A stretch of DNA of 64,000 nucleotides from Cydia pomonella. Taxonomy: Eukaryota > Arthropoda > Insecta > Lepidoptera > Tortricidae. The stretch lies in contig NC_084721.1 in the NCBI RefSeq assembly GCF_033807575.1, positions 124,001 through 188,000 of the forward strand, given 5' to 3'. Below the pieces are notes generated by a model that was not told where the DNA came from, ran no database searches, and saw only the letters and a program-made list of their open reading frames with translations. Of this stretch, positions 32,631 to 43,596 are shown in pieces (position 1 is the stretch's first letter; each line of letters starts with the position of its first letter). Made by a program: the position numbers and the translations under genes.

Positions 32631-33590
32631 GTGATGGGTAATAAAAACTGAAATAAAAATAGAGGTTTTAAACATTTCCTAAAATGTTGCGGTAGCTATT
32701 TCATGGAATTCCTTTCGGCATTAGAAATTTACTTTAGATGTACCCAAATAAATATTACCTGTTTTTTTAAATACATACATTTTGTTTTGACAGGACTTTT
32801 GAAAAATGCTTACATTCCCGAATATTCTCTAAGTTGTTAATATTCTAAGGAACGTCCCATCACTAATCGCAATAGTTTTTGCGATCCGGTCCGGCAAGAC
32901 CCTCGTTAACTGTGCACTGTGTGCCGTGTCCCACGGTTGTGTCAAAATACCGCTTTTTTAAAATAAACACTACCGTTCGCCGAATGCTTCATTTATCGCT
33001 CTTTATACATATATTGTTGTTATGACGACGATGACACCGAAATTGGTGATCGGGAGAAACATTTTGCTTGCGAGTTATGGCGTAGGTGTACTAACAAGAA
33101 AACTGTCAATTGACCATGTATAGGTACACCTTATGTCTTTGAAATAAGGCACATAAAGCGTCTAGTGTTAAGTCTGTTAACATTATGGATGTTGGTAAGT
33201 TTGTACGTAAAATGTAATGTGAAACTGTAGGGCCGGTGTCGCATTGTCTGGAGATGCGCGTGCGTTCGAGGTGTGATGTGATAGTGTGGTTTCTTGGCAG
33301 TGCACGGAGTGCAGCCGACGCGAGCATTCAAGCCTGAGGAAGGACCCCCGATGGGTTCGAGACATGTCGCCAATAGCGACAAAAAAAGTAGCCGTGATAT
33401 TTACCTATTTTAGAAGATGTCTCAAAGTTTAATGTCGAGTGATAATATCGTTTATTATTGCATATTTGTATGTCTCCCTCTCGTCATAGGGTTAATCCCG
33501 AATACGTATTCCACGGCCGTAGCCCAGGGCCGGCGTTTGGCGTCACTTATTTCGTAAATTTTACATGACTTAAATTGTGTCTCTTTTTAG
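32631..33590. other. Unannotated stretch
   Basis: Three overlapping minus-strand open frames of 60-83 codons near 33106-33382 are mutually exclusive and show no domain. No repeat was recognised. Confidence 0.3.
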
Positions 33591-33775
33591 GGTTCCGTAG
33601 CCAAATGGCAAAAAACGGAACCCTTATGGATTCGTCATGTCCGTATGTCTGTCCATTTATGTCACAGCCACTTTTTTCCGAAACTATAAGAACTATACAA
33701 CTTGGTAAGTAGATGTATTCTATGAACCGCATTAAGATTTGTAATTTTAATAAGTGTCTCATATCGAAATGCAAT
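33591..33775 (+). repeat. GGGTTCCGTAGCC dispersed repeat
   Basis: Begins with AGGGTTCCGTAGCCAAATGG, whose GGGTTCCGT pairs with ACGGAACCC 17 bp later (33592-33625). It continues with TGTCACAGCCACTTTTTTCC and CTTGGTAAGTAGATGTATTC. I recognise it as a very abundant unclassified lepidopteran repeat. Confidence 0.55.
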
Positions 33776-34124
33776 TTTTAGTTTTGATCACGCAATTTTG
33801 TCATTACGACTTAGACAGTACTAGCAAAATAAATTAAGTCTCAGTCTTTCAACGCTCTCCTAAACTCTACTTGTGTTTACAAGAAAGTAGTTGACAAGAT
33901 AACGACGTCTGCCGGCCGCGTCGTGAGTGACAAGTGCCTCTGTACCAAAATTACACGGCACGTGGCGTGGAGCGTGGTTCTTGAGGAAAATTCAAGCTTA
34001 CCTTTTGACATGAAAAATATCTAAATCATGTGATTCATTTGGATGACAAAATGTGAGTTTAAATTGACCTTTCTGATGGAGTTGAAGTCGTCTTACAGTC
34101 ACAGTTGTGACGAAAAATGCTCGA
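33776..34124. other. Unannotated stretch
   Basis: No signals noticed. Confidence 0.3.
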
Positions 34125-34375
34125 AGTTTATTTATTTATTTTATTTAAAATTTGTTGCTCAAAATATATACAACAATGTACAAATGGCAGACTTAATAAA
34201 AGTAAAAAATTGGTGCAGAGAGAAAAAAAGTCAATTAAAAAGAAAGCAAATTGATATACTTATAAACTACATATATCACATAAATACAAACATACATACA
34301 CATTATAAATATAAGACACACATACATACTATAAATATAATATTGAATTGATGAATATGTATGTACCATGGAATG
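34125..34375 (-). repeat. CR1-like LINE tail, diverged
   Basis: TTTATTTATTTTATTTAAAA, then ATGTACAAATGGCAGACTTA followed by AT-rich sequence with repeated CATACATA words. The order TTTATTTATT then ACAAATGGCAGA matches 41695-41750. The plus-strand 102-codon frame over it is low complexity. Confidence 0.45.
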
Positions 34376-35650
34376 CAATTAATAAATGAAATATTATTTG
34401 AACTCTTATTTTAACAAATGCTTATGTAACATCCGCTTGAAAGAAAACTTACTTGGAGCTTATCTGATGTTTAGAGGGAGGGTTTATCTTCGAGACTTCG
34501 ACCATATTTTCTATACTTATTTCCTCCCGGAAAGCAATATTTCTTGAAGACGAACTATTGTTGAAGGCTATAATATGATACCATGTTTTGTGAAATCAGA
34601 TTTTTATTTTAACTTGATCACACGGTCACCTAATAACCCTTACAGCCAGAGAACCTGTCGTCCGTGTCCGCGCAGTCAATGGCAACACTTGTCTTGCGCC
34701 GACGCATCCGATGCTGCTCCTGTCCGCTCGGTCAGTTTATGCGGCGCCGGCTTCCGCCAGGAAATTACACTTATTTATCGACCTTTTTTTAAATCGATCG
34801 TGTGAATGCTCGTTGAGATGCGAATGGCGTGACTAGCTCCCGATAGGAGCGGAAACTTAAGGCTCTAGTCACATTATTTTTGAGTTATACTTGTAATTCT
34901 TCTTATTTCCCATTTTTCAGGGGATCAGACACCATCAATGAAAATGACATTACATTTAATCATTACCTGTTTAAGATGAATGGAATTAAATTAACTAATA
35001 ACTAAATTGAAATTTAACGAAGAAATGCCAATATTGACGAGTATTATGCATTGTGTTTCTGACGGCGCCAGGGACCGGCCCGCGTTAGAAATTTTTAGTT
35101 TTACTCCAAAAATTTTCCGACCTCTTATATGACCATTCGCTGTTATGAGTGGTGAAAATATTTGTGTTATATCCCTTTCCTTAATTATGGCAAAATGAAG
35201 GTGACCTAGCCAAGACATCGCTAAAACCACCACGAAGATTCGGTAGGATTTGCCTTAAATTATAGGTTATTTTGGCTCCTTTAATTTACGATTAATTTTA
35301 CCTTCATATTATTTAGGCAGATGTACTTAATTTTCCATCGATCACAGGTATAAAATTAGCAAATTTTTTATTGCATGTTTACTTTTTGCGTTCTAAATTT
35401 GAGCAGAACGTTTAGTGTTCTCGGAACGGCGCGGGCGCATAAACGCCGAACGGGAAACCTAATAAGTGTAAATTATCACGTCCACTCACTGCAGCCATGC
35501 GTGCATAGACTACGTTAAATAGACTCCGTATTATGCCGTTCTTTTTTGTAAAGTACAATGGCTACGTTTAGTTGCATCTTACATAATAGTAACTTTATAC
35601 TATCTACTGCAGAAATCAATAACCATTTATTTACTGTCAGAATGTGCATG
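34376..35650. other. Unannotated stretch with one GC 12-mer
   Basis: Holds the exact GGCGCGGGCGCA at 35428-35439. GTGACTAG at about 34829 and CTAGTCAC at about 34864 are inverted with a 27-bp loop. No gene was recognised. Confidence 0.3.
35428..35439 (+). repeat. GC-rich 12-mer, exact copy 3
   Basis: GGCGCGGGCGCA in otherwise AT-rich sequence (context GGAACGGCGCGGGCGCATAA). Confidence 0.6.
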
Positions 35651-35898
35651 CACAATCAGCATCAAAAGAAGCGGATCAAATAACGCTTCATAAGTATCTA
35701 TTTTTTTCATAACATAAGTATCTATACATTCTGTAACAGTTTAACAAAAAGTGATATCTTTAATATAGAACACCTAAGACTGTAAAAGATAAACTTTTGA
35801 ACGCGATTTTAGAAATTGTTCTATATTTGGAAAAGTTACCCGATATATCAGATATTTTTGGCGCGTTGGTTCATCCGCTATTTTTGATGCTGACTGTA
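35651..35898. mobile_element. Mariner-like MITE, TACAGTCAGCATCAAAA family, copy 2
   Basis: The left end CACAATCAGCATCAAAAGAA is mutated at its first base. The right end ATTTTTGATGCTGACTGTA is intact, with GCGGAT and ATCCGC just inside. It shares interior words with 5261-5499 (ACTTTTGAACGC, GGAAAAGT, TTTTTGGCG then GTTGG/TTCATCCGCTA). The length is 248 bp. Confidence 0.65.
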
Positions 35899-36074
35899 CT
35901 TAACAACCCATGTTTATTTTCCCTTACAAAGTAAATTGGTAGTTTTTGTAAGTGAGGTTGTTTCCTCTATAAATATAAGTTGAATTATTTTAGCTTGGTC
36001 ATGATAAGTATCTAATTAATATGTAAATTCTTTGATGATTGAAGCTGATGTTCTTCCAAAAATGTGTGTACTTG

Positions 36075-36123
36075 AAGGTACTTAACAGGTAACTGTTTAC
36101 CGTCAGGCAGACTGTATGCTTGC
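36075..36123 (+). repeat. LINE tail scrap
   Basis: GGTAACTGTTTACCGTCAGG, CAGACTGTATGCTTGC is a diverged piece of the GGTAAGCAG-type terminal block. It directly abuts the MITE at 36124. Confidence 0.4.
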
Positions 36124-36368
36124 TTAAAGGTGATATTCTGATAGCAACTGCAGCTGCATTACTGCTGCGATCTTGATATAGGCGTTCTCACAGACAATTT
36201 TCTTAAAAAATGAGTGACGTTCGTAGCCGCATTAGTGCCGTGATGAGAACGTTCAGTCCAATACTGATTTCATTATGGAAATTGACAGTGTCAACGCCCG
36301 CGACAATTCCACAGCAGTAATTTTACAACCGTAATGCAGCTGCAGCTGCCATCCGTATGTCACCTTAA
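36124..36368. mobile_element. piggyBac-like MITE with TTAA ends
   Basis: TTAA (36124-36127) followed by AGGTGATATTCTGA, and GTATGTCACC followed by TTAA (36365-36368), with the inner arms ACTGCAGCTGCATTAC and GTAATGCAGCTGCAGCTGCC. The TTAA target on both sides fits piggyBac-type insertion. The length is about 245 bp. A possible decayed half (CACCTGCAGCTGCATTTATG) lies at 63758. Confidence 0.65.
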
Positions 36369-36829
36369 TATCGGCGTGGTAAGCCAAATATTCATAGCGG
36401 GTACCGGGTACACTTAAATGATTCGTCTAATAGAGGAGTAATCTGTGACGTCCACGCACTGGCATACGTGTGTGAGGACTGAGGACTAACTGTACACGCC
36501 ATCGCCATACGTAGAGTGATATTTACGCGAAGTTAGCACGGCATCAACTGTCAATACCGGCGCCGACGATGCACTTTTTATATTATGTTATGACACGCTT
36601 AACACTGAATTACTATTGTCCACGCCATTTCTAAACTTTAATTTATTGCAAAGATATGGTGTAACAATGCTCAGTTAAAAGTATTTTTGTTGTATCTAAT
36701 AATCTTTACACATGTACAATACACATGTCGCATAGAATTTTGTGGTTGTATAAATATACAGTTTGCATAAACGCGTAGGTATATTCAAGCACTTAACTTT
36801 GACAATTGTATGATTAATCTTCATCATTT

Positions 36830-36920
36830 TTTTCTTTATACCTTGTATGCGGCAAACAAGCATACGATCTGCCTGGTGGTAAGCGATCACCGAGCTTATG
36901 AACGCTTGTAACTCCAGACA
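36830..36920 (-). repeat. LINE tail fragment, GCGGCAAACAAGC
   Basis: TTATACCTTGTATGCGGCAAAC, AAGCATACGATCTGCCTGG and AACTCCAGACAAT match the terminal block of the 23364 family with several changes. Minus orientation. Confidence 0.5.
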
Positions 36921-37005
36921 ATTAAATTCAAAGTGAACTGGATTAATGTAACTTCTTAGATTAATAAATAGAAAATATCTGACCGATTCCAAACTCTTCA
37001 TTACC

Positions 37006-37190
37006 TAAGGTAGAAGTACTAGTGCTCGACGCTGCACTAGTACTCAACATGGGCACTTTATGTCAAAGTGACAAGGATTAAGTTCGAATACAGAAAGATC
37101 TTCGTTGTTCAAATTTAACCTATATTTCCATGAAATATAGTGCCCATGTCGGTGACTAGTGCAGCGTCGAGCACTAGTACTTCTACCTTA
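37006..37190. mobile_element. MITE with TAAGGTAGAAGTACTAGTGC ends
   Basis: The first 36 bp match the reverse complement of the last 36 bp without error by eye (TAAGGTAGAAGTACTAGTGC then TCGACGCTGCACTAGT), and complementarity resumes at CATGGGCACT. The total length is 185 bp. The near-perfect arms suggest a recent insertion or frequent arm conversion. The flanks give no certain target duplication. Confidence 0.8.
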
Positions 37191-38462
37191 CTACAAAAAA
37201 CGAACTTTGATTAACTATTTTAGTTTGTAGGTACCTGTAAAAATCAATTCAATTCAATGAGTCGCAGTGTGAGTTGTGAAACTCGATCCCTGTTTATGGA
37301 TCTCATTTTCCGATCCTCTAACTCGTCGCCAATTATTCTACACTGACAAACTCAATGGCTAGTAACTTACTTCGTATACTCTTCAAATTGCAAAGTAGAT
37401 GTCGTTAATAACGTCGTTACGCGACTCCGATAATCACACACCTCAACCACCATAAGTCTGCCACGCAACTACACGTAGTTGTAACCAAACTTGAGGTCAA
37501 TGTATAGTAGATATATCGAGACAGAATGTCTTGTGGATTGCAGCTCACCGTACAAGGCGTGAGCGTAAAAACCGAGCACTTGCGGCGATTATGAGTCCAT
37601 GTGAACCGATGGCAGATCGCTTCTTTCTACTAGATGAAGCAAGACGTGACTACTGAGTTTAACAGCCGCTAAACAATCTTCATAATTTCAGTCGAGAGAC
37701 GTTTACCTACTACAGGAGAAACGCATACTCCAGAAGTTTTTACAACGATCCATCGTGCACTACTGTCACTCATCCGACATTTCCCAGCACAATTTTGAGC
37801 AGGTCTACACTTGATCTGTCAGGTCACACTTCACATCTACACAATTAACACCGTTCAGTTCAGTTGCATTCCATTTTATACAACAACTGCCTGTATTTGA
37901 TGAACTCAAACTTCATTCTTTTTAAATATTCCTACATTCGCTTGCTGATTGTGCGGTATCGAGCGACGTATTTTTTATATATAATGCAAATACGTGTTTC
38001 TACATAACTGGTTAGCGGCAGTCAAGGTATAGTGCGAGATCTAGTTAAAGGCTATCCACGACCATCGAAGACAGACAGCCAAGAGTTTTATGGGAATTTG
38101 ACGAGACGTGCTTCATCCTCGTTGAGGTGTCGTTCAGATACTGTTCAATCCATTAAATGACCTTCAGGAATGCTCTCGGTTTGGTCATTGCGCTGTCTAG
38201 AGTGCGGGTGGGATATAGAAGAGAAATTGGCCTTGTATCTTGATAAATTGGGTATCTTTTACACTTTGAAGATGTAAAACTAGTGATTTTGAATTATCTT
38301 TTGATTTAAGATTTAGATGCGTTTATGTAATAGCAGTCTGAATTTAAACCATTCCTCATGCATGAGTGCGCAATATATAATATAAACTTACATCTATATA
38401 CAATCCTAAACTTTATCATATTTGGAAAAATATTAGTACCTAATAACTTCATGCTGAGGATA
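37191..38462. other. Unannotated stretch
   Basis: About 1.3 kb without recognised elements or exons. Confidence 0.3.
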
Positions 38463-38585
38463 CCTAGAGCCGGCCCTAGGCAACTCTGCAGGGCATTTGA
38501 AATGACAAAGTGGAACAAAGTCACCATTAATGTCAAATGTCTATAAAAATATGACACTCCCTCACTTTGTTCTACTCAAGTCGGT
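38463..38585. mobile_element. MITE, AGAGTCGGGCCAAG/ACAAAGT family, copy 1
   Basis: AGAGCCGGCCCTAGGCAACT, CTGCAGGGCATTTGAAATGA and CAAAGTGGAACAAAGT occur on the left; CACTCCCTCACTTTGTTCTA and CTCAAG on the right. ACAAAGTGG and TCACTTTGT pair across the element. A diverged copy lies at 55022-55125. Confidence 0.55.
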
Positions 38586-38706
38586 ACGGACGGTGGCTTG
38601 GACGGACTCTTATCACAGTTGGGATATCTTATAGGTAGCTAGATTAACTAATAGTAGGAGACAAATATATTTATCTAACTACTTTTGACATTTTAGACAT
38701 ACGACC

Positions 38707-38945
38707 GGTCTGGCCTAGTGGTCTGGTAGTGACTGCCTATGAAGCGGATGGTACTAGGTTCGAATCCCGGTAAGAGCATTTACGAGTCAGTGTAGTCATG
38801 GGTGTTTTCTATGTACATAAGATTAGTATGTAGATAAATGCATACTTATCTCCGCCTAGTGTCGACTAGTACTCATAGTACAAGTTTTGCTTAGTTCGGG
38901 GCTATGTTGATCTATATAAGATGCCCCCTGATATTTAATTATATA
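38707..38945 (+). mobile_element. tRNA-derived SINE, second family, full copy
   Basis: The A box TGGCCTAGTGG (38711-38721) and B box GTTCGAATC (38758-38766) both match the Pol III consensus, 36 bp apart as in a tRNA. The body continues with CGGTAAGAGCATTTACG, ATGGGTGTTTTCTATGTA, a diverged AT-rich centre, and GATGCCCC before an AT-rich tail. It is the best copy of the family in the window. It is not a tRNA gene, since the head has no 3' acceptor pairing. Confidence 0.65.
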
Positions 38946-39594
38946 TTTATTTGTAAATTAGGAGATAGATACATACACATACTATATCATTATTCATATC
39001 TGACGGCTATATTATATATATTTTATCTGTCTATGTTTGTATCTTCCTAATATTATAACTGAATTGTCTGTTAGTAACTTTAAAAATTATGTAAAACGTA
39101 AGCTTATCTCTAAAGCCTATTATAGCACACAAGACTACATGAATGATGAAACACCGTGGGATTAAGTGTGATTGTAAAGAATGAATTATTTATTGTTATG
39201 TTATTAATGATGAAATTGATAATTCAATGTATATATATATACCGTATTATTTGACATTTAGATTTTATTCTAGAAAGGTTCTAGACTAGTATTTTTATAC
39301 AATTTTGATGTTTGAAGATCCTTTTGTGAAATTCTTATTATTAAGTTTACCATATCTATAATAGTACAATGTTTTTTTTAGAACAATAATAACTGCATCA
39401 ATAAATTGCTCTGATATTTAGATTAAGAAGATATTTGTAAAATTTGACGATTTAAAAGTGCTTGTTGCTAGGCCTATTTGAATAAAGAATATTTTGACTT
39501 GACATTGACTTTGTAAGTGAATTGCAGTGCCCTCTCAGGGTTGTGTTGAGACATAATTTATTAATAAGACCTAATGTTGTACATTCCCACTCTG

Positions 39595-40070
39595 AGGTTT
39601 AAGTACCTTGGCTGCATAGTCATGGATCTCACGGATACCCTCCAGATAGAGGGCGAGATACAAGTCCGGATCCAGAACGCTCTACGCTGTAGGGCTGCCC
39701 TGAATGACCAGGAACACTAAGCCCCGGATAACCAAAACGGTCATAAGGCCAATCCTTATGTACGGATGCGAAGCTTGGTCACTAACACAAATGGAAGAGC
39801 GCGCGCTACTGGTAGCGGAGAGGAAGATCTACCGATCTAGGGCCCACACGTGGAGAGGATGGAACCTGGAGACTCTGCAGGAACCTGGAGATTAAAGATC
39901 TGTTGTCCGAGCCGAACATCATTGGAGTAACCAAAGCCGCCATACTCCGATGGCTCGGGCAAGTAGTCCGGATGGGTGAGGATTGTGCAGTCTGGAGGGC
40001 GTATTCTGGAGTTCCAAATGCCAAGTCGTAGGCCAAGATCCACTTCGGGTCGCTGCGCCACAGCGGTAAT
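39595..40070 (+). pseudogene. RTE-like LINE reverse transcriptase remnant
   Basis: Three frame segments, read in order, give RFKYLGCIVMD, KTVIRPILMYGCEAWSLT and LLSEPNIIGVTKAAILRWLG followed by VVRMGED. These are the carboxyl-terminal signatures (YLG; TVIRPILMYG-EAW; LRWLGHVxRM) of RTE/endonuclease-RT proteins common in Lepidoptera. The frame is broken near 39715 (stop/frameshift after a RCRAALND block) and near 39890. The catalytic palm and the endonuclease domain are absent. It is a dead fragment on the + strand. Confidence 0.75.
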
Positions 40071-40865
40071 AATGTTGTACACACAAAGCAAGGAAATAAA
40101 TGAAACGAAATATTATTTCCAATATTCATGTATGTACTTACACAATACTCGTATACATGACGAAGCATCAGTTACTTTTAGCACCAGATTATCATAAAGA
40201 TAAACTCCTGGTGAGATAATTCCGTATTTCTTTTGGACCATAATTGAGCTTTATTCTCGAAGATGTTATGTATCAAAATTAGATCTGAAACGTATTGATT
40301 TGTCTCTCATTTTGCTCGTGTTAACTAACATGTGTGGAAGAACGACGTACTCAGTATTACATTGTTCTTAAATCGATATTAAACGGTTACTTCTGAATCT
40401 GAATATAGTCCCATGCAATAATCGTAATGAGCGCAACCGCGCGGGGAGCGATACAAAACGAAACATATTTAACCGATTATTATAGACCTTAACTCATGAA
40501 TATAGAGTTCACGTATGGTTATTTTTGGAGTTTTTTCGCTTGCACAAAATGAGCGGCATTAGGGCCGAAGTATGCCACATGGCCACAATTACAACGGTAA
40601 ATTAAATAATGGCATGAATTTTTTACCACATAAACGACGTAAATGTCGCCCGGCGAAAGAGGACGGATCGAATTCCACTTGGACTCTTTTGATTATTTTA
40701 GGACATTTCTTTTATGGCTGAAATATTAAATATGGTTATTTTTGGTTTGAATCAGTGTAACCTACGAGTGTTTACTATAAATAATGAAGTAGTTAGATTT
40801 AAAAGAGCTAAATAGTAGAGCTAATAGTAGCTACTTCGGTACATGCAATCTAATTTGTACCACTG
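40071..40865. other. Unannotated stretch
   Basis: No elements recognised. Confidence 0.3.
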
Positions 40866-40955
40866 TTAAGGAGCCCACTGATTACCAGTTCGCCGGACGA
40901 TATTGGCCTGTCGGTTATTCGCAAAAGCTGATTAGGTCATCAGTGGGCCCCTTAA
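40866..40955. mobile_element. Short MITE with TTAAGGAGCCCACTGAT ends
   Basis: TTAAGGAGCCCACTGATTA and CAGTGGGCCCCTTAA are inverted repeats with one mismatch. The interior GTTCGCCGGACGATATTGGC, CTGTCGGTTATTCG is one arm of a longer parent, so this 90-bp copy has lost most of the second arm. The TTAA ends hint at piggyBac-type mobilisation. Confidence 0.65.
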
Positions 40956-41554
40956 AATTTACGATATTATTTTATTTATTTATTTACAGGGCCCACACTA
41001 CGCAACTTGCAATCGCTGCAGGGTTTGTTCCAGTAGACGACCATCGGAACGGATCGAAACATGTCGACTAGAATTACGAGAGCCGGTCCGTTTTTGCCAC
41101 AATACTTATCAGCAACACTCTGATGATCATCTGTGGTAGCGACTGAGTGTCCTATAGACTCATTTAAATAATGGAGCATTTAATGAAATTCTCTACCGTA
41201 GGCGACGTGAATTTTCTGAGGATTTGCAGGTATAGTATAGTATAGGTATTCATCGACTTGAAACATTATAAACATCTATACTACCTTATATACGAAATAT
41301 AACGCATTTGTAGGGAACAGCTCATAAAATGCCCCTATTGTTACATACTGCCCTGGTCTCCCGTGTTCTTCAGTTTCCCAGGAAGTATATCACACGGTAA
41401 TGGCGCCCTGCGCGCGCCACGCATGCGCGAACCGCCCCCGGAATCTTATGTAAATGAACGCATAGTTTCCTTCCACTAGTTAGAAGCTACGACCGGAAAA
41501 TCGACGTTACTACATTACAAATACTCTTTATTGCGCACGTTAATAAAAAACAAT
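40956..41554. other. Unannotated stretch
   Basis: Holds an NRF1/Ewg-like palindrome inside ACGCATGCGCGA (41419-41430) in a GC-rich patch (TGCGCGCGCCACGC). No gene was recognised. Confidence 0.3.
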
Positions 41555-41690
41555 ACTTATTTATTTATTTATACTAGTATAATTCCAACAGCTATAAAAT
41601 ATACATTAGACTTTTTAACTATAAAAGAAGCAGAGGTCTAAACAACAGACGGTATTATCGCTAAAAAGCGATCACTTCCAGACAACCTTT
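41555..41690 (-). repeat. LINE tail, GCGATCACTTCCAGACAACC type
   Basis: TTATTTATTTATTTATACTA on the left, and TCGCTAAAAAGCGATCACTT then CCAGACAACCTTT on the right. I recognise it as a separate lepidopteran LINE 3' end on the minus strand, directly abutting the next LINE fragment. Confidence 0.5.
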
Positions 41691-41694
41691 ATTT

Positions 41695-42330
41695 ATTTAT
41701 TTAAACTTTATTGCACAATAAAAATAAGTACAAATGGCAGATTTAATGCCTTAAGGCATTCTCTACCAGTCAACCATTCAGGGCAAAAAAGAAATTCTCG
41801 AATGTGGCTGCAGTGAGAAATATAATTCAGAAAAGATTACAACAATAAGCAATTTTCAATAACTATTTACATTTTAGGACATTAACAACATTATTTACAA
41901 TGTTACACAAATGATAGAAAAAATGATAGATATACACACATACGCACAATACATAAATATATATGTATAAATACACAGACGAAGAGTAGTCGGCAAAAAG
42001 TATCATGAAGGAGATAAAATGTGTCGTTTAAGGACTCTTTTGAAAGAGTTAAGAGACTGAACGCACTTTAAGAGGCAGGGAATCCCATAGTCGAACAGCT
42101 TGAAAAGTAAATGAACTATAGAATTTAGAAGAGGAAGACGGGACAGAAAGAATCAAATTCTGGGCGGACGTAGCAGGAGATAACTGGAGCGGTTCCTGAG
42201 ATATATAGCGAGGAGTTGCGGGTAGGAAAAGAATAGAATACAGAAGGGACAAAATGTAAGAGTTACAACGAAGGCGGATAGGGAGTCACTTGAGTTGTGA
42301 ACGGAAGTGAGAGACATGGTCATCAAACCA
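41695..42330 (-). pseudogene. CR1-like LINE 3' end with ORF2 C-terminus
   Basis: On the minus strand, the frame at 42252-42049 contains a ...FTFQAVRLWDSLPLKVRSV block, the hallmark end of CR1/L2-type ORF2 proteins (F-x-A-RLWNSLP-x-x-IR). The following 3' region runs into AATGCCTTAAGGCATT, CCATTTGTACTTATTTTT and a TAAATAAATAAA tail. The coding part upstream of this is missing. It anchors the identity of the tail fragments at 222, 32370, 34125 and possibly 55394. Confidence 0.65.
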
Positions 42331-43464
42331 GCATATTGTACTTAGTTTTGTCTGTTTAACTTAAAAGGAAATTTCTTATTTACGTACCGAATAACAGGAA
42401 ACGGACGTTAAAATTACACAGCTGATATCACGAAAACTCCTCTTTCGGAAGAGCCAATCTCCCATAGAGGGCTCGCCAGATCCCTATCGCCTTTCGCAGC
42501 GGTTATGAGGTTTAATACATCTTGCGTTATTCATAGTGCTGTCAAACCCTAAATCTAGCGGAGGCTAAACACGAGCCGTAACGAGTGCGCACGCGCAACT
42601 CCCAGTAAATCAGGCGGCGCGGGCGCTGCTGACGCATCCAACACCCATACGGAATACTCACACTTATATCTATGAGCATAGAGGGCACTCTCCGGAGTGG
42701 CACTGCTCACGCTTCAAACTACCTAAGACATTAGAAATCAAACCTAAAGCAGTACGTCTCAAGGTTGATAATTATGTGTCCTAAGCAAGGGGTGTAAGTA
42801 ATAGTGGTGTATGGCTTCACGCGCTCCTGATTTAGATGCGCGGGTAGGGACCTGAAGGTGCGCAGTTTATATCGCCGTGACCGGCAGACACCGCTTCGTT
42901 TGAATAAACATGTTTATTAACTAGATTTACAAGCATTGCGCTCAATAAGTGTTTGTGATAGGATCGGTGGCGTCATGGCGGTGCTGCTTTTATTTATCGA
43001 CGTTGTAGCGTCAGCGCCCGATGCTCTATAATTCATCGGGTGTGATGGTTCCTTGTGTGATCAATCCGTAGTGCCCTATTCAAAAGGTTTTAGTCATGAC
43101 GGCTTATTGGGTTGCAGGTTCGAATCTAATGAAATTTTCCCATACTTAATTAATTTACAAAAATGTATCAAAAGTGTATTCAATCCGCTTTGAACTGATG
43201 CAAGGACTACGAGTAGTAGAATCACCAAGGGAAGCGATGCTGATGTCACATGCGCGCTGAAAAATACCTACTTAATACCCTAAAAAGGCTAAAAACTTAG
43301 ATAGGTTCGCAGACAGATATTTTTTTTTGTAGAAAATAAGTTACCAGATGGCAGGTTTTAGTGCTATTAAAAAACTTGGATAGGTGCTCGGCTTCAAAAA
43401 TTGCTGTATTGGTAACATTTCTAGGGGGCATATAGTACAGTTTTCCTGAAAACACTACCCTCCC
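42331..43464. other. Unannotated stretch with GC 12-mer variant
   Basis: GGCGCGGGCGCT at 42616-42627 differs from the recurrent 12-mer at the last base. A B-box-like GGTTCGAATCTAATG lies at 43120-43134 without an A box. No gene was recognised. Confidence 0.3.
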
Positions 43465-43596
43465 GCACTGGCGCAAGCAATGACACTACAATTACAGGTC
43501 TGTAGGCTCTGATGCTGCTCTCTCAATATAGAGTAGTGTCATTGCTTGCGCCAGTGCGCTGATGATAAGAGTATTGATTCATATCATCAGCGCACA
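43465..43596. repeat. Two adjoining perfect hairpins
   Basis: GCACTGGCGCAAGCAATGAC (43465-43484, continuing to 43489) is exactly complementary to the 25 bp at 43533-43557. That second arm overlaps the start of another stem, in which GTGCGCTGATGAT pairs with ATCATCAGCGCAC across a loop of about 16 bp (about 43554-43595). The two stems share the GTGCGC junction, so only one can form fully at a time. Confidence 0.7.

Noticed and set aside
33106..33382. Three overlapping minus-strand proteins
   Set aside because: Mutually exclusive frames over the same bases without domain support.
38711..38766. Functional tRNA gene
   Set aside because: A and B boxes are present, but acceptor-stem pairing is missing and a SINE body follows. 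The same reasoning applies to 2482-2535 and 61882-61940.
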